Source: K23-9 sp964460665 (GTDB taxonomy: Bacteria; Planctomycetota; Planctomycetia; Pirellulales; Pirellulaceae). Taken from it: a stretch of DNA of 8,268 nucleotides. Location: positions 1 to 8,268 of the forward strand of contig CAYWSL010000257.1 in assembly GCA_964460665.1 (NCBI GenBank). Reading direction: 5' to 3'. The position numbers and the translations under genes were made by a program. This document shows, piece after piece, positions 1 through 6,473 of this stretch (the first letter of the stretch is position 1; each line of letters begins with the position of its first letter). The notes beneath the pieces were generated by a model. It saw nothing but the letters and a program-made list of their open reading frames with translations. It had not been told where the DNA came from and made no database searches.

Positions 1-1246
1 ATACGGTTCCAGCCGGAACGCAGGCTTTCAGAGCGTCGAACGCGTCTAACCCTTCGCGTAGTTTTCCCTGGACTTCGCTGCTGATGTGCATCACGTGGCT
101 GTAGCGTTCTATGACCATGATCTCGGTCAATTCGATGCTGCCGAATTCGGCGACGCGGCCAACATCGTTGCGGCCCAAGTCGACCAGCATCACATGCTCG
201 GCGCGCTCCTTGGGGTCGGCAAGTAATTCTTGCTCCAATGCCTTGTCTTCTTTTTCGGTCGCGCCACGTTTTCTAGTTCCTGCCAGAGGACGAACCGTCA
301 CGATATCGTTGGCGACGCGGCACATGATCTCTGGAGAACAACCCACCAACACACAATCGGGTGTACGAACGTAAAACATGAACGGGCTGGGGTTCACGAC
401 CCGTAGCGAACGATAGATCTCGAATGGATCAACATCGGTCTCAACCGTCAAACGCTGGCTGGGAACGACTTGAAAGATATCACCTGCGCGAATGTATTCG
501 ACGCATTCGTTGACGACGTTGCAAAAAGTCTCGCGTGTGAAGTTCGACTTCACTTCCAACGGACTCGATTCGCATTGCTGTTGCCACGTAGCTGGGTCCC
601 ACTTGATGATTGAGTGTGGCAATTGCTGTGACAGTTTTTCGATCGTAGCGTTGACCTGTTGTTCGGTCGCCGCGTATGCCGCGCTGGCTTGGTCGGCGGC
701 GGAGATCTCGCGACAGTCGGCTAGCGAAATCACGGTAATCGTTTTTTCGACGTGATCGAAAACGCACAGCGTGTGGTAGAACGCAAAGTCCAAGTCTGGC
801 AAGCCGCGGTCGTCTTCTGGGGCGTTGGGTAGATTTTCGACGTAGCGGACCACATCGTATCCGGCGTAGCCGATCGCACCGCCGACGAACGGTGGCAACC
901 CATCTAGCTGTGCGACTTGGAAATGGAAATGGGAGCGAAACGCGTCCAGCGGATCTTTGGCGGTCGTCGTGGTCTCGGAGCCACCGTCTTGATAGTCCGC
1001 AACGGTGACTTCCTGGCGAACGGCAGAAAAACGCCGGATCGGGTCCGCTGCCAGAAAACTGTAGCGGCCAACTTTCTCGCCACCAATCACGCTCTCGAAC
1101 AGACAGGCTCCGTGACCTTCGTCGTTGCTTAGCAGGCGAAATGCTGTCACGGGTGTCAACGTGTCGCTGAGCAATTGGCGGTAAACCGGCACAAAATCGT
1201 GTTCGACGGCTAGGCGTTCAAAATCGGCTGCGGATGGGCTAGACAT
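1..1246 (-). CDS. trpE: Anthranilate synthase component I, 3'-truncated by window edge
   Basis: Converts chorismate to anthranilate, the first committed step of tryptophan synthesis, using ammonia from the TrpG/glutaminase partner; cytoplasmic. The frame reads 415 residues from ATG 1246 and leaves the window still open. Visible chorismate-binding-family motifs are DIFQVVPSQR (256-265), GCSPE (302-306), RPLAGTRKRG (319-328), DLGRND (356-361) and PAGTV at the edge (411-415), where the family's GAPK..AM segment should follow. The N-terminal LFES (49-52) and NPSPFM (285-290) match the tryptophan feedback-binding elements of TrpE, which favours TrpE over PabB and suggests end-product inhibition. 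Family length is about 500 residues, so roughly the last fifth is missing. The start is secure: an in-frame TAA lies 13 codons upstream (1283-1285) with no ATG, GTG or TTG between. No Shine-Dalgarno is visible, and I found no tryptophan-codon leader peptide. The gene diverges from mcsA; no trpG is in view. Confidence 0.95.
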   Translation of the reverse strand, partial: MSSPSAADFERLAVEHDFVPVYRQLLSDTLTPVTAFRLLSNDEGHGACLFESVIGGEKVGRYSFLAADPIRRFSAVRQEVTVADYQDGGSETTTTAKDPLDAFRSHFHFQVAQLDGLPPFVGGAIGYAGYDVVRYVENLPNAPEDDRGLPDLDFAFYHTLCVFDHVEKTITVISLADCREISAADQASAAYAATEQQVNATIEKLSQQLPHSIIKWDPATWQQQCESSPLEVKSNFTRETFCNVVNECVEYIRAGDIFQVVPSQRLTVETDVDPFEIYRSLRVVNPSPFMFYVRTPDCVLVGCSPEIMCRVANDIVTVRPLAGTRKRGATEKEDKALEQELLADPKERAEHVMLVDLGRNDVGRVAEFGSIELTEIMVIERYSHVMHISSEVQGKLREGLDAFDALKACVPAGTV

Positions 1247-1383
1247 CAGAAAGCTGTGGCGGAGTACGGTAGGGAAAACGAATTAAGAAAGAGCGTGACT
1301 GCGGCAATCGCCTTTACACGCCTCTTAGTTTCATCTCTGAGCGGCTTTCAGGGTAGACGCCATTCGCAGCAAAAGGGCTCGCG

Positions 1384-1411
1384 TTGACAGCGATTATGGC
1401 AGCGATAGAAT
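1384..1411 (+). promoter_or_regulatory. Near-consensus sigma-70-type promoter for mcsA-mcsB
   Basis: TTGACA at 1384-1389 is a perfect -35 box. After a 16-bp spacer comes TAGAAT at 1406-1411, five of six bases matching the -10 consensus. Transcription would begin near 1418 and give an untranslated leader of about 105 bases before the mcsA ATG at 1525. The -35 box contains the TTG that opens the longest mcsA frame, and an in-frame ATG at 1396 lies between the two boxes, so neither is likely to be translated from this transcript. No CtsR-type heptad repeats or CIRCE element were seen around it. The function is inferred from sequence only; one good match can arise by chance. Confidence 0.6.
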
Positions 1412-1524
1412 CCAACTGGAGTCGAGCGAGCAACGCAAACGCGCCGATTCAGCTAGTTTTGAACCTTTCCGGCCATTTCTCACGCGCCTTCCGTCTTCTC
1501 TTCCACCTTTGTTCGGCCGATTCC

Positions 1525-2085
1525 ATGAAATGCCAATACTGTGAAAAGCCGGCAACGTTTCATATCACCGAACTGACCGAGCCGTCTGGGCCTCAGGTCA
1601 TGCACCTATGCGAAGAACACGCCAGAGGATTTTTGCACAAGGAAGCCGACAAGCCAGCCGCGTCGATTGCCGGTGTTTTGGCGAAACAGCTGCAACTGGG
1701 GCAAACCAAGCAAGAACTGGAAGCGTTGGACCAAAAAGAATGCCCCGTGTGTGGGATTTCGTTTCGTCAGTTTCGTGAAAGCGGACGACTGGGCTGCCCG
1801 TTCGACTACACACACTTCGAAGACGACCTTCAACAATTACTGACCAACGTGCACGATTCAAACGAACACTCAGGTAAACGCCCCAAGCGAGTTGCCGCCA
1901 CTGTCGACTCTCAGGCCCAGATGATCCAGCTGCGCCGCGAGATGGACGAAGCGGTCGAGCAAGAGAATTACGAACGAGCATCGGAAATCCGCGACGAATT
2001 AAAACGGCTTGAATCTGAGGGGGTTGCCAAACCGTCCGAAGATCAAGCTGGAGGTGAGTCGAGCGATGGAGGCGAAACCGAGTGA
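1525..2085 (+). CDS. mcsA: McsA-like protein-arginine kinase activator (zinc-finger/UVR protein)
   Basis: Encodes 186 residues, close to the usual McsA size. In Firmicutes McsA binds zinc and activates the arginine kinase McsB. Order: N-terminal metal site C3-x2-C6 with C29-x2-H32; second site C73-x2-C76 with C91-P-F-D94; a variable linker (about 103-128); a UVR domain (about 132-163), the UvrB/UvrC-type helical hairpin; and a disordered acidic Gly/Ser/Glu tail. The region C73-F97 follows the McsA pattern CPxCG..F..F...GR.GC. Each site has at least one non-cysteine position (H32, D94) where Firmicutes proteins have cysteine. The frame extends upstream to TTG 1384, but ATG 1525 is preferred because McsA proteins begin with M-x-C-x2-C and because a promoter occupies the upstream part. 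No Shine-Dalgarno is visible. The end overlaps mcsB by 4 bp, implying coupled synthesis of the two partners. Confidence 0.9.
   Translation: MKCQYCEKPATFHITELTEPSGPQVMHLCEEHARGFLHKEADKPAASIAGVLAKQLQLGQTKQELEALDQKECPVCGISFRQFRESGRLGCPFDYTHFEDDLQQLLTNVHDSNEHSGKRPKRVAATVDSQAQMIQLRREMDEAVEQENYERASEIRDELKRLESEGVAKPSEDQAGGESSDGGETE
2068..2072 (+). promoter_or_regulatory. Shine-Dalgarno site of mcsB
   Basis: GGAGG lies 9 bases before the GTG start of mcsB at 2082, inside the last codons of mcsA. It supports the GTG as the true start and suggests that mcsB can recruit ribosomes itself as well as by coupling through the GTGA overlap. It is the only strong ribosome-binding site at any start in this window. 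Confidence 0.75.
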
Positions 2086-3170
2086 AACGCGACCCAGATT
2101 TTGACGCCCTGGCACAAAGCTCGGGTGAATGGCTTCGTGGGACCGGCCCGGAATCCGATATCGTTGTCAGCAGCCGTATTCGGCTTGCACGCAACTTGGC
2201 TGACTTTCCGTTTATTCGGCGTTGCAGCGACGAAGATCGTGTGAATATCGAACGTACCGTTCGTGCACGGATGGATTCGCTTTCCGACTGGGACGATGTC
2301 AGCTATGTCGATATCGAAGATCTTTCGGAGATCGACCGGCAGTTCTTAGTGGAGCGTCAATTGATCAGCCGCGAGATCGCCGAATCGGATGGATCGCGAG
2401 CGGTTGCGATGGATCCGGCCGAGCGATACAGCGTGATGGTCAACGAAGAAGACCACTTGCGAATTCAAGTGATGAATAGCGGCTTGGACTTACGTGCTGG
2501 GTGGCAGGAAATCAATGCGCTGGACGACAAACTAGAAGGCGCGATTCTGTACGCCTTTCATCCAAAGTACGGTTACTTAACCGCTTGCCCAACCAACGTC
2601 GGTACGGGGCTACGCGTTAGCGTGATGCTGCACCTGCCAGCGCTTGTAATCACAGGGCAAATCGACAAAGTGTTCCGTAGCATGACGCGGATCAATGTGA
2701 CGGTGCGTGGCTTGTATGGCGAAGGTTCGCAGTATACAGGCGACTTTTACCAAGTCAGCAATCAAGTCACCCTTGGGCACAGCGAAGATGACTTGCTGGC
2801 CTTGGTTGGCGATGAAGTCGTTCCAAGAATCATTGAATACGAACGCAAGGCACGTAGTTTTTTGGTCGATCAAGGTCAGCAGGACTTGAACGACGAAGTC
2901 AGTCGAGCCCTGGGTATCTTGAGCACGGCGAAGAAGATCAGCAGCGAAGAAACAATGCACTATCTGTCCAAAGTGCGCATGGGCGTGAACTTGGGTTTGA
3001 TTGACAATGTCGAAGTGGGAACGATCAATAAACTGTTCATTCACACTCAGCCAGCGCACTTACAGAAGCTACATGGCCGGTTGCTCGGGTCGTCCGACCG
3101 CAATATTCAGCGTGCTACGTATTTGCAGCGGCACTTAGATGGCGAACCGCAAGACGGCGAGTTGAACTAA
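2082..3170 (+). CDS. mcsB: Protein-arginine kinase McsB
   Basis: ATP:guanido phosphotransferase-family enzyme that phosphorylates arginine side chains of proteins; in Bacillus this mark sends substrates to ClpCP. The 362 residues match the family's usual length. Motifs in order: SSRIRLARNL (30-39, nucleotide-phosphate-binding arginines), NEEDHLRIQ (121-129, with the catalytic acidic pair and H125), and YGYLTACPTNVGTGLR (163-178, with the family's signature C169). GEGS (213-216) and DFYQVSNQVTLG (221-232) are followed by a helical C-terminal domain. Residues 340-345 read RNIQRA, corresponding to the phospho-arginine-binding RDxxRA pocket of McsB, with Asn in place of Asp. The short N-terminus lacks the extra domain of creatine and arginine kinases, which favours a protein kinase over a metabolite kinase. 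GTG 2082 is the start, supported by GGAGG nine bases upstream and by the overlap with mcsA. CtsR and ClpC, its Firmicutes operon partners, are not adjacent. Confidence 0.95.
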   Translation: MKRDPDFDALAQSSGEWLRGTGPESDIVVSSRIRLARNLADFPFIRRCSDEDRVNIERTVRARMDSLSDWDDVSYVDIEDLSEIDRQFLVERQLISREIAESDGSRAVAMDPAERYSVMVNEEDHLRIQVMNSGLDLRAGWQEINALDDKLEGAILYAFHPKYGYLTACPTNVGTGLRVSVMLHLPALVITGQIDKVFRSMTRINVTVRGLYGEGSQYTGDFYQVSNQVTLGHSEDDLLALVGDEVVPRIIEYERKARSFLVDQGQQDLNDEVSRALGILSTAKKISSEETMHYLSKVRMGVNLGLIDNVEVGTINKLFIHTQPAHLQKLHGRLLGSSDRNIQRATYLQRHLDGEPQDGELN

Positions 3171-3185
3171 GCCAGCATCTTTCAA

Positions 3186-3219
3186 CGCCAGAGACAGGCT
3201 GGTGGCAGCAACGATTTTT
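3186..3219 (+). terminator. Weak terminator-like hairpin after mcsB
   Basis: CGCCAG (3186-3191) can pair with CTGGTG (3199-3204), a six-pair stem with one G-U and a 7-base loop, 16 bases after the mcsB stop. A run of five T at 3215-3219 follows, but ten bases after the stem, which is too far for a classical intrinsic terminator. A second small hairpin, GCAAA/TTTGC at 3224-3237, follows it. It may end the mcsAB transcript or be incidental. Confidence 0.3.
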
Positions 3220-3238
3220 GCCCGCAAATATTTTTGCC
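3215..3238. repeat. Short direct repeat TTTTTGCC x2
   Basis: TTTTTGCC occurs at 3215-3222 and again at 3231-3238, 16 bases apart, in the mcsB-to-haem-protein spacer. The second copy also forms one arm of the small hairpin GCAAA-TATT-TTTGC. It is T-rich and could be chance. No function can be assigned. Confidence 0.3.
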
Positions 3239-3381
3239 AACCTCCCCCTCCTGCACAGATAGATTCTCATCTGCCGCTCGCCTAAGAAGGTGAACAACGG
3301 TCATTGCGCCAGCGGCCATTTGTGAAGCCTTGTACAATTGGCGTCAGTGCGACTGGCCCTTCTTTTGATTGAGTGATCTTG

Positions 3382-6309
3382 ATGCGCTTTCTAATTGGTT
3401 GCGTTTTGCTTTGTTTTGGCTTGCAGGGTGCTTGGGCTGATGAAACTGATGCGCCACTCGCGCCTGATACAGCTGCGGCGACCATGCAGGTGCCTGAGGG
3501 GTTTCGGGTTTCTTTGTTTGCTGGTGAACCGGACGTGATGCAGCCGATTGGGTTTTGCATTGATGATCGAGGGCGATTGTGGGTCGCCGAAGCTTACAAT
3601 TATCCCAAACACGGTACTAAGGCTGGCGATCGGATCGTCATCTTGGAAGATTCCAATGGCGACGGGCGGCACGATAAACGGACGGTCTTTTACGACGGAC
3701 TGAACTACGTTTCGGGAATCGAAGTTGGTTTCGGCGGCGCTTGGGTGATGTCGCCACCGAATATGTATTTCATTCCCGATTCTGACGGCGACGATAAGCC
3801 GGATGCACCGCCCAAAGTCGTGCTGGATGGTTTTGGGAACCACGCCAATGCTCATAACATGGCAAACGGTTTCGCTTGGGGACCGGACGGTTGGTTGTAC
3901 GCAACGCACGGTCGAACGAATTGGTCGATGATCGGCAAGCCGGGGACGCCGGACGACCAACGTGTGCGGTTTGATGGGGGCGTGTGGCGATACCATGTGG
4001 TCCGCGACCAATGGGAACCGTTCGCCGATGGCACGACCAACCCGTGGGGCATCGACTGGAATGATTACGGCGATTCCTTTATCTGCAACTGCGTCAATCC
4101 GCATCTATTCCAAGTCATCCAAGGCGCCCACTACGAACCAGGTCGAGGTCGTGAGAGCAGCCAGTACGCTTACCAACGGATCGACACGATCGCAGACCAT
4201 TTGCACTTCGTCGGACTCGGCAACGTCCGCAACGGGTTGGGCAGCGCCGCTGAAGACGATGCCGGCGGCGGGCACGCCCATTGTGGCACGATGATTTACT
4301 TGGGTGATAGTTTTCCCGATTCGTATCGCAATCAACTGTTCACAAACAACATTCATGGCCGCCGCATCAATAACGACTTGTTAAGGCACAAAGGCTCTGG
4401 CTATGTCGCTTCGCACGGCCCCGATTTGATGCGCAGCAAAGACTCTTGGTTCATGGGCGTGACGTTGGCATACGGACCCAATGGTGAAGTCTACGTGAGC
4501 GATTGGTCCGATACCGGCGAATGCCACAGCACGCGGAACACACGCAAACAGACCGGGCGAATTTATCGCATCACGTATCTGCAGACTCAGGCCAAGCCCA
4601 CCGGAAACGTCGCCAAAATGACCAATGAACAATTAGTAAGCCTGCAGCAGCACGACAACGATTGGTGGGTTCGCCACGGGCGGCGGGTGCTGCAAGAACG
4701 ATCACAAACCGAAGACATGAAGGCGGTCCACGTGGACTTGCGCAGCCAGTTTGAAGTCGCAGAGACAACGCCGAAGAAACTGCGTTCGCTGTGGGCGCTG
4801 TATGTGACCGGTGGACTCTCACAGAATGCGCTGGTCGATCTTCTCGATAGCGAAGACGAGCATCTGCGTCGTTGGGCGATCACGTTGCTTTGCGAAGATC
4901 GCGATCCGCCGTCAGCCGCTTTGGCACGAATGGTCGCGTTGGCCGCCGATGGAAAGTCACCCGCGGTTCGGTTGTCGCTTGCCAGCGCATTGCAGCGATT
5001 GAAGCCCAGACAAAGATGGCCGCTCGCCCAAGCTCTGGCGTCGCGCGGTGAAGACGCTGATGATGCGAATCTACCGCTGATGATTTGGTACGGCATCCAG
5101 CAGTTGATCGAGGATGATTTGCAGCGGTATGTTCAGCTGGCGGCATCCGCATCCATTCCACGTGTGCGCATCAACATGGCGCGCCGGATCGCGTCGTCAT
5201 CAATGGCGGCAGAAGGATTGGAATTGCTAACCAAAGCTCTTGGTGATTCCAAAAAGAGTGCAACCCAGAACGATCTGTTGACTGGCATCTTGCAAGGACT
5301 GCAGGGGCGCCGGCGTGTCACGATGCCGACCAATTGGCGTCACGCTGCGGATGTATTGAGCTTGCATGCCGACGCCAGTGTCCGCGAGCAATCGATGCGG
5401 CTGGCGTTGATTTTCAACGACAAACACGCACTGGAATCGTTGCGGAAGGTTGCCAACGACACGAAGGCTGCTGCGAGTGATCGAAATCGCGCGATCGATG
5501 CCTTGGTTGCTCAGAAAGAAGGAGGATTCGAGTCTTCGCTGTTGAAACATCTGGACGATCAAGCCGTGCGGGCGTCGGCGCTGCGAGGATTGGCGGTGTA
5601 CCATCCGTCGGGCGCGGCAAAACAAATCATTCAGCGATATCGCAATTGGCCAAACGAACACAAACAGATCGCGATTTCGACGTTAGCATCAAGGGCGTCT
5701 TGGGCGGAGTCGCTGTTGTCAGCCATCGAAGCGGAGGAGATACCTGCGGCAGACTTAACGGCGTTTGCGGCTCGGCAGATCGCGACGTTCGAGAACGAAT
5801 CGGTTTCGCAGCGATTGACCAAAGCCTGGGGCGAAGTTCGCAAGACACCCAAAGACCGCGCGAAGCAGATTGCAAAGCTGAAGTCTTGGCTGACCGCAGA
5901 CGTGATCGCCAACGGCAATGTCGCCAGCGGCGCCGGGCTTTTCAAAAAGCAGTGTGCCAAATGCCATCGTTTCTTTGGCGAAGGAGGCAAGATTGGTCCC
6001 GATATCACCGGCGCGCAGCGCACCAACATCGACTACTTGCTGGAGAACATTGTGGACCCAAGTGCATCGGTCTCCAAGGATTACCAGATGCAGATCATTC
6101 AGAGCGTCGACGGCCAAGTCATCACGGGATTGATCGAATCGGAGACACCGCAATCAGTTACGATTCAAACGGTGGATCAGCAAGTCACGATTCCAGTGGA
6201 TGAGATTGAGAAACGAAAAACATCCGCCGTCTCGATCATGCCCAACGAACTGCTGAAACAATTTAGCGACGCGCAGATTCGCGATCTGTTCGCGTATTTG
6301 CAAAAGTGA
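3382..6309 (+). CDS. Exported PVC-type dehydrogenase-like, HEAT-repeat, haem-binding CxxCH protein
   Basis: Encodes 975 residues. A signal peptide (about 1-19, hydrophobic to AWA before DET) predicts export. Residues about 30-410 resemble the Pirellula/Verrucomicrobium membrane-bound dehydrogenase domain, a sugar-dehydrogenase-like beta-propeller: it opens with PEGFRVSLFAGEP and later has GDSFPDSYRNQLF and NIHGRRIN. Two Asp-rich loops, DSNGDGRHD (90-98) and DSDGDDKPD (133-141), look like calcium sites. Residues about 470-790 are helical HEAT-like repeats, including the family-typical NLPLMIWYGI near 563. The C-terminal domain (about 840-975) carries CAKCH (858-862), a covalent c-type haem site, and MP at 953-954, whose Met is a plausible distal ligand. 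It probably oxidises an unknown, perhaps sugar-derived, substrate and passes electrons to haem in the periplasm; substrate and activity are not established. ATG 3382 is chosen over GTG 3373 because it opens the signal peptide directly. No Shine-Dalgarno is seen; TACAAT at 3333-3338 lacks a good -35 partner. Confidence 0.92.
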   Translation: MRFLIGCVLLCFGLQGAWADETDAPLAPDTAAATMQVPEGFRVSLFAGEPDVMQPIGFCIDDRGRLWVAEAYNYPKHGTKAGDRIVILEDSNGDGRHDKRTVFYDGLNYVSGIEVGFGGAWVMSPPNMYFIPDSDGDDKPDAPPKVVLDGFGNHANAHNMANGFAWGPDGWLYATHGRTNWSMIGKPGTPDDQRVRFDGGVWRYHVVRDQWEPFADGTTNPWGIDWNDYGDSFICNCVNPHLFQVIQGAHYEPGRGRESSQYAYQRIDTIADHLHFVGLGNVRNGLGSAAEDDAGGGHAHCGTMIYLGDSFPDSYRNQLFTNNIHGRRINNDLLRHKGSGYVASHGPDLMRSKDSWFMGVTLAYGPNGEVYVSDWSDTGECHSTRNTRKQTGRIYRITYLQTQAKPTGNVAKMTNEQLVSLQQHDNDWWVRHGRRVLQERSQTEDMKAVHVDLRSQFEVAETTPKKLRSLWALYVTGGLSQNALVDLLDSEDEHLRRWAITLLCEDRDPPSAALARMVALAADGKSPAVRLSLASALQRLKPRQRWPLAQALASRGEDADDANLPLMIWYGIQQLIEDDLQRYVQLAASASIPRVRINMARRIASSSMAAEGLELLTKALGDSKKSATQNDLLTGILQGLQGRRRVTMPTNWRHAADVLSLHADASVREQSMRLALIFNDKHALESLRKVANDTKAAASDRNRAIDALVAQKEGGFESSLLKHLDDQAVRASALRGLAVYHPSGAAKQIIQRYRNWPNEHKQIAISTLASRASWAESLLSAIEAEEIPAADLTAFAARQIATFENESVSQRLTKAWGEVRKTPKDRAKQIAKLKSWLTADVIANGNVASGAGLFKKQCAKCHRFFGEGGKIGPDITGAQRTNIDYLLENIVDPSASVSKDYQMQIIQSVDGQVITGLIESETPQSVTIQTVDQQVTIPVDEIEKRKTSAVSIMPNELLKQFSDAQIRDLFAYLQK

Positions 6310-6473
6310 CCAACAATCAAGTAACGGTTTTCAATAGGCCGGACCGAAACGCTGCGACGGGCGGGTGGTCGGCGACTTTGTAGAGCGTCAGACGCCAATC
6401 GCAAGCTCGCATCTGGTAGAAAGACGGGAGGCAAAAGGGTTTCGGCACATCAGCTTTCGCGGGAATTTTCAAG

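Noticed and set aside
1247..1383. Promoter and tryptophan attenuator for trpE
   Set aside because: The best minus-strand pair, TTGCCG with TAATTC, is poor, and there is no short frame with clustered Trp codons or terminator hairpin.
1384..1524. N-terminal 47-residue extension of McsA from TTG 1384 or ATG 1396
   Set aside because: McsA family proteins start at M-x-C-x2-C, which is ATG 1525 here, and the upstream part holds a near-consensus promoter.
3333..3338. TACAAT as a -10 box for the haem-protein gene
   Set aside because: No recognisable -35 hexamer occurs 16-18 bp upstream, and the box is part of a short palindrome TTGTACAA that could be chance.
3373..3381. GTG 3373 as start of the haem-binding protein
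   Set aside because: It adds only three residues before an ATG that directly opens a good signal peptide, and no ribosome site favours it.
3391..3402. Lipobox-like LIGC at residues 4-7 of the haem protein
   Set aside because: It lies too close to the N-terminus, with no hydrophobic core before it; an ordinary signal peptide ending at AWA fits better.
3391..6203. Many long open frames opposite or out of frame with the haem-protein gene
   Set aside because: They lie wholly within a gene with clear domain content; their compositions are rich in Arg, Ser and Pro as expected of shadow frames.
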